Below are positions 58,542 through 64,000 of a stretch of 64,000 nt of DNA, piece after piece (the first letter of the stretch is position 1; every line of letters starts with the position of its first letter). The notes beneath the pieces were generated by a model. It saw only the letters and a program-made list of their open reading frames with translations. It was not told the origin of the DNA and did no database searches. The DNA is from Adiantum capillus-veneris (lineage: Eukaryota > Streptophyta > Polypodiopsida > Polypodiales > Pteridaceae), in NCBI GenBank assembly GCA_014529385.2, contig CM043944.1, positions 86,515,884-86,579,883 on the forward strand, in the 5' to 3' direction. The position numbers were made by a program, and so were the translations under genes.

Positions 58542-59929
58542 ATATCCAGGTTGCCTAGGCATTACAGAAGTATGGTTATAAAAAAAAATGTCCCATGAGA
58601 CAAGCTCTGCGGATGGAAAACGAGCATAGAGTAGCTTGCCAACGTCAACGTGATGGCCTCAAAAGTTCCTGTGAAGGAGTCTATTGGGTCCCACTCTACA
58701 AAATTGGCTGGGAATACATTTGCAAACATGAACAAGCAATGAAAGCCTTATAGACATCAAAGCAATATATACAACATAAATACAAAATATACAACTTAAA
58801 AACATGACTGACGAGTGAAATTATAGTCTGCAGGACACCTCGATGGAGCCACTGCTATCTCTAGCTTCAATTGTGAAGCAACATACTCATGTTGCACATT
58901 TGCAAGTCGCTTGTCGTCATGGGTTTGTTTGAACTCCATGGTCCTTCCCTTCCAATGGTGTGCTCAAGAAGCCATGTGTCTCCTTGAGACCTTGTGTACA
59001 CCTCTTGAGTTGGGCTGCATTGTCACCCACATCAATCGTTTGAACTCCATCGTCACCCAACATTCACTGTCGTCTTGTACATTGCTGCATGAAATGGAGT
59101 CAATGACACTCCTAGGTCATAGAGTACCTGATGATTCCATGGGGAATAGTGGCACAACCTGTAGACAAACACTTATGATTAGACATTGCGCATCCATGTT
59201 CTCAATTGTATAGAGTATGGTACACAAAGACGAAGGATGTCACTTACTACTATACTGCTCCACCTGCTTGTTGGCTTAATGGGGAAGATAATGTTGCAAA
59301 GCTTGAGAGGAAAGTAGATCCTCTCTAGATAGCACAATGGAGAAGGAGCAGGAAACCTGTTGAGGAAATAAAGAGGGATGATCTAGAAGAAGGATATGCT
59401 GCAGATCTTGAACTTTAGGTAGAGGTGTTTAGTGAGGCTCATGGAGAAATGGAGAGCTTCAACTTGAGGAGAATGCAGTGAGCTTGAGGAGGAAAAGGAG
59501 GTTCAAACTTTTGCTACATAGCTTTTGGGAGGGAAAACTGAAAGGAAGGAAAGAGAAGCAACTCTTGCAAGGTGAAATGAAGAGAAGTGAGAGATGGTAC
59601 AGTAGAGAGAGAGAGAGGGAGGAAATGATCAGCACGTTTTTGGAGGGACCCCTTTTTAGGAGAGAGGGGGGGAAGAAACTAATAGCCACTAGAGAGAGAA
59701 AGGATTGGTTTTTACTCAACTATTTAGAGAAAAGTTCATTTTTTTGAATTTATAAGAGATTTTCTGTTTGTATTTTATAAAAGAGTACAAGTTTGACCAC
59801 TTACTTTTAGGCCCTCTCATACCCACTATTTTAGTCCACATAGCATCCACCCATTTGCCCCTTCCACAATCTCCTTCTTAGTCCCATGGAAAATAAAGAG
59901 GCCCCCTTAGACCCCATTCCCTTCCTAAT
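58542..59929. other. Interval right of element B, no gene recognised
   Basis: A 100-codon frame at 58911-59213 has no domain or homology I recognise. The stretch at 59460-59760 is purine-rich (GAGAGAGA, GGAGGG). It may include the start of the decayed element K. Confidence 0.4.
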
Positions 59930-61298
59930 GTACCATCCTATACGGGAGAGCACGAGGCCAAGTCAGATGTCATTGCAGTCCGATCAAAGAGATTGTCTTC
60001 CAATGAGGTCATTGAGTCAAAAGGGCTGATAGAAATTTTGTCAACACCAATCACCTGCAGGATAACATTAGCCGAGTTGCTCAGAATAAGACAAAACATG
60101 TGGACTACTATGGGAAAATGCTTAAAGAAATTTGTTCTGAAAGACTCAACAACTCATATACAAGAAGGGATCAAAGAGCTTGAAATGCCTCAACTAAACA
60201 CTAGGCAAGTGCTATTAAACAAGGTACGCGAGTACTATGAGGGAGAAGATGGGAATACCACTCTTCCTGTGGAATTCCAAGGTGTAAAAACCATGGCAAT
60301 CCTTGAGAGTGGAGCTAGTGTTTCCATCACAATAAAAGAGATCTAGAAAAAATGAGAAAAACCAACAATGAGGGCTACCAGGATGAAAATGCAGCTTCCA
60401 AATATGGACACATGGAAAGGCCCATAGGACTGTAGAAAAAGTAGTTTGTTACTTCTTGCAACATTGAGTATGAGCATACCTTTGCTATTGTTGACATTGG
60501 GAAGAAGAAGAACTAAAGAAAATTAAAAAGTCCCAAGCTTTTGCAAATCAGATTTGGGTTCCAAAGAAGCTGATTCAAGAACAAAGAGGTCAGGAAAATA
60601 TTTGGATTCAAAAACATTTAAAGTATCAACTCTTAGAGTTTGAATTCCATCCCCAACCAAGCGTACAAGGGATGAAGCAAAGACTATCGCTGACTCACAC
60701 AAAAGACAAGGTGGATCCCAAAGAAGCCTCTTGAAACACAAAAGAAGCAGGGACAAGTATGGTTTCCCAAACAAGCAACATCAACAAAACCGCTAGTAAT
60801 CACAAAGAAGTGGGTCCCAAAGGGAACCAATAACCTATTGCCACTGTACCATCACTTGAATTCTTTTGATTCCTCCTACGATTATAGGACAATTAAAAGA
60901 GAGCAGGTCGCTCACTTCATCACTGCATGCTACAAAGGCTTATGGATCAGGATATAAAGTGAATGCACATGAGAATCTCAAAATCAAAATAACCAGAGGC
61001 AACCAAAGAGGAAGTCAAAATCTCTCTACAACCTTCAATTAAAAGATCATCATATTGCTTAGAATAAGAAGCCTCGCCATTAAATGCAAATAAACAAATT
61101 GCTTTTACCCACTTCTTGCACAACATAAAATTTTTCCATGCATTGACTATGCATGCATAATAGGGCTCCATTACAAGGCCTCCATTGGCACAATTTTTGA
61201 ATGCCCAAGCACATCACATATCCTTGACGATACCGTGTCGTCTAGGAGGACTCCAAATAGGAGGGGGAGAGGCATTCTAAATGCGGACCTAATACTAT
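59930..61298 (+). mobile_element. Element K: decayed relative of G (protease to 3' end)
   Basis: Sequence from 59930 follows G from about 29805: AELLRIRxNMW, ELEMPQLNTR and EYYEGEDGNTTLP are shared. The protease active site reads ILESGASVSI, so the catalytic Asp is Glu. Near 60515 it jumps to G's WxPK region (31520 onward), a deletion of about 1.1 kb relative to G. It continues to a purine-rich tract and GCATTCTAAATGCGG at 61271-61286. It is non-functional. Confidence 0.8.
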
Positions 61299-62211
61299 TG
61301 TTAGCAGCAAGCTAACACGGATGCCATTTTTTGGAGTTCTCATTGTAAAACACTTATTATTTTGATAAATAAAAAATATTGTAACTCCTATTTTCTTGGA
61401 TAAACTCTGTAATTAATGAACCGGGGCTACAAGCTTCCAGATTGTATCAACCTGTCATTACCCAGCTTTGGTAGAACTCCATATTATTTGTTTTGACCAC
61501 CAAAAAACCTTGGCTAAGGTATAAAAGCCAATTTTTGTAAGTTATTTTCAAGTTTTGGATAATGAACAACGTGAACTAACGACCCTCACTCCTCTCCTTC
61601 TCGCGCTTCCTGCTCCCTCCCCGGTTGTCACATTGCAGCCACGTTTCTTCCATTGCAACCGCAGGTAAGAGCTCTATGCATTGACATAAGCAGTTCACGG
61701 TAATTCCTAGCTTTTGCCGTTGCCGACCCATGGCCTAATTTCATCATAACTAAGAATTTACACTTTCAAATAAAAAACTAAGCATAGGCGGGGTATTGGG
61801 GCATCATTGCTAAGTATTTAGATGCATTCTGGGCCGAAAACGACTAGGTCAAAAATCCACTGCTGCTGTTAATAATCGCAATTTTGGAACGTGACCTAAA
61901 GTGGGGTTTGAGACCATAAGCATGTGTGCTTAGGTCTTATAAACGTGTCCTAGAAGCTTCATTACTTTTGGACATCATTTGATGCTGTAACGGATGTGAT
62001 TTGTTTGTCGATGAGCGATTGGCTTTTGGTGATTTCAGTCACTTGAGTGTAGCTTGAGTTAGATGCAAGTTGTTAGTTGTTTTTCGAGACATTGATAACT
62101 TCTAGCCCAAATGTGCTTTAAATGCAATGAAATTTTGGCTAGGGACTTCTTTTATGCTCTAGGACACTATGGTATACTCAGATATCTGATTTGATCCAGA
62201 TCTAGCCTCCA
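61299..62211 (+). repeat. LTR-like and leader-like segment of element K (tentative)
   Basis: TGTTAGCAGC follows a purine tract and contains the short dyad TTAGC/GCTAA. TATAAAAG lies at 61520-61527. TTTTGCCGTTGCCG near 61709 shares ten bases with the tRNA-Asp PBS of G. These suggest LTR, then PBS, then leader, but no second LTR copy is in the window and the LTR end is not defined. Confidence 0.35.
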
Positions 62212-62932
62212 AGACATCATACACGTATGAATTCTTTTGGCTCAGATTTCACGTATGCTTCTACCCAAGGTGCTCCTTGATGCATACAACAAGAATATGT
62301 GCTCACCAAAAAATTTGGATGTCAAAAATGCTCAAAATCACCACTTTTTCACCTTTACCTTCTTGAACTTGCAAAAAACTCCTTAGATTCAAAGATATGT
62401 GTCCAAATGAGATGAAATTTTGCAAACAAGCTTTACACATCATTTTCAAACCTCTTTTGTGGTCAGAATTGCAATTGGACCTTCAGATCGTAGCATGAGA
62501 CATCATACGTGTATGATGTCTATGTGCTCAGAATTGAATGAAACTTGGTCTATAAGCTTGTCTTGTGGTGCTAAACACCCTGGTATACTCTGATGTCAAC
62601 TTTGGTCCCTAAAATTTCCCTTTAGACATCATACATGTATGATGTCTAACTTGTCAAAATGAAGCGAAATTCACTCCAGAGATCCCTCACTACACTAGTA
62701 ACCCACATCAACTTTCAGAATTCAAATCTAACACTTTTTGTGCTAGATGTGATTAATTTCAAGCATTCAATTTACCTAGATCTTTCTTATAGACTTTACA
62801 AGCCCAAAATGCTTCAAATTCAGTGGAATTTGGCCTATATGCTTCCTAAATGCTCTGGATCACAAGGGTGCACTCAAATGTGTCTTTTGACCTTAGATCT
62901 GGCCTCTAGGACATCATACGCATATGATGTCT
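62212..62932. repeat. Second palindrome array, variant core
   Basis: Four sites start at 62212 (right arm decayed), 62498, 62624 and 62909, with spacings 286, 126 and 285. The arms are AGACATCATA and TATGATGTCT; the inner four bases vary (CACG, CGTG, CATG, CGCA). Outer arms match the array in G, but C at arm position 8 is A here and the paired G is T. Confidence 0.85.
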
Positions 62933-63366
62933 AGGTGGTCAGAATGAAGTTTTGTTTCTACCCCAAGTGCCCCTTGGTATGGAAAACATGCACATGTTCT
63001 CACAAAAAATTTTGGAAATCAAAGTTGGACTAAATCACCAATTCTTTACAAGGAAATCCATTGAAAGAGTAGAATTCCCTCAATACTCAATCTATATGCC
63101 AAAAGGAAATGAAATTTGGTGTATGTGCTCAACACAACATGCAAAACATGGGTGTATGTGCACTTCTACCACACGTGTCCAAGGCTCAGAACTTTCCAAA
63201 CATTGTGTGTGAGCCACGAATGGCTACAAGCACACAACTAGACTATCCTAATAAGCTCAAAGGAGAAAATGGTGTGTCACTTAATGCTTAATGCTTTGCC
63301 ATGATGAAGGATTTTGTGCTACGAAGGAGAGGGAGCCGCCTCCGCCTCGCTGCCCGATGTCACCGC
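62933..63366. other. Leader-like sequence with no gene
   Basis: Non-coding, similar in composition to the sequence between palindromes. No further palindrome was found. Confidence 0.4.
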
Positions 63367-63370
63367 AATG

Positions 63371-63389
63371 CTCTCTCTCTCTCTCTATC

Positions 63390-63479
<90 letters not shown>
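63371..63479. repeat. Compound (CT)n(CA)n microsatellite
   Basis: About 70 bp of CT with a few CTAT variants, a short spacer, then about 31 bp of CA. Confidence 0.95.
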
Positions 63480-63482
<3 letters not shown>

Positions 63483-64000
63483 TGAGCACAGGATGGAGAA
63501 GAAGGTAGAGGTAGAGCAAGAGCACTTCTTTAGCATGCACCTCAAGAATGAGGATTTTAGGTTAAAATATACCTTTTATATGAATCTGACCCGTTCACAC
63601 ATGGGTGCCCACAATGGCCGATCATAGCAAAAATAATTAAAAAATGAGAGAAGTGGTGCGTCTCTCATCGGTGATCACCTACGCACCTATAGGACTGACA
63701 AGCGTGGTCCATGATTCAAATAAATTAATAAGGCGTCCGTAAAAGGTGATAGGGTGTCCGTAAGTGATTAACACGCCCCCCTTCCTAATGTAGATTCCAT
63801 TCTCGGAAGCTAGTGAGATGAAGCTCGTTCCTCGAGGTGGAAGAGCATCTGAGATTGAATGTCTTTAGCTTTCTTCAAACACTACAAAATCAACCAAAAA
63901 TGGCACAGTAACTGCATTCTCATAGAACATATACAATTAAAAAGCATATGCAGTGAATAGGCACACAGATTGATTGGTAACAAAATATTAAACATTTTTT
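63480..64000. other. Right end of window, no gene recognised
   Basis: No supported frame, repeat or element end was seen. Confidence 0.4.

Noticed and set aside
58911-59213. A 100-codon protein gene
   Set aside because: No recognisable domain, no splice or promoter signal, and no similarity to other parts of the window.
61709-61722. A definite tRNA-Asp primer binding site for element K
   Set aside because: Only ten bases match and the LTR end before it cannot be fixed, so it is kept only as a tentative remark.

Overview
The window is repeat-rich nuclear DNA from a land plant. It holds Ty3/gypsy chromoviruses primed by initiator tRNA-Met, a Mutator-like (MULE) transposase gene with a spliceable GT-AG intron, a Helitron Rep-helicase, a captured plant-type DEAD-box helicase fragment, and compound (CT)n(CA)n microsatellites. 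I found no intact host gene, no tRNA or rRNA gene and no bacterial gene. The density of nested transposons suggests a large genome (fern, lycophyte or similar), but the sequence alone does not fix the species.

Most of the window is one set of elements inserted inside each other. Level 1 is a minus-strand chromovirus (B): its 5' LTR is at 56964-58541, gag at 55140-56567, post-protease/RT/RNase H at 43298-44806, integrase and chromodomain at 857-2357, and its 3' LTR runs off the left edge at 1-498. Level 2 is a plus-strand chromovirus (A, 2358-43297) inserted into B's RNase H/integrase junction with a TTGGC target duplication. Level 3 is a foldback MITE (H) inside A's gag (5352-5636 and 35207-35373). 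A separate 2.08-kb LTR-type insertion (35596-37676) also sits in A's gag. Level 4 is a gag-protease-only LTR element (G, 5637-35206, TSD GGCGT) inside H. Level 5 is a 16.6-kb MULE (6004-22569, 10-bp TSD) inside G's 5' LTR. Level 6 is a nearly complete Helitron Rep-helicase gene (12077-16094) inside the MULE, although no Helitron ends were identified.

Between B's gag and its protease region lies a rearranged block (44810-55139). It holds an inverted protease fragment, an inverted LTR fragment, a 5'-truncated non-chromoviral gypsy element (F, about 46.48-54.03 kb) with a long extra C-terminal domain after integrase, and a plus-strand LTR. Right of 58.5 kb are a decayed relative of G (K, about 59.93-61.3 kb), an LTR-like segment and a leader-like region.

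The most unusual signals are four. First, the leader of G holds an array of 24-bp perfect or near-perfect palindromes, roughly every 125-160 bp in its denser part. The K-side array has the same outer arms but matched changes on both arms, which suggests that dyad symmetry is being kept. Second, the MULE carries an intron-containing gene that looks like a permuted (motif IV before motif I) DNA methyltransferase. Third, G lacks reverse transcriptase and integrase but carries an intronless DEAD-box helicase fragment just upstream of its polypurine tract. Fourth, F has an integrase fused to about 600 extra residues with a hydrophobic segment and a coiled-coil-like stretch. Nearly every coding region is broken by stops or frameshifts, so most of the elements are probably inactive copies.
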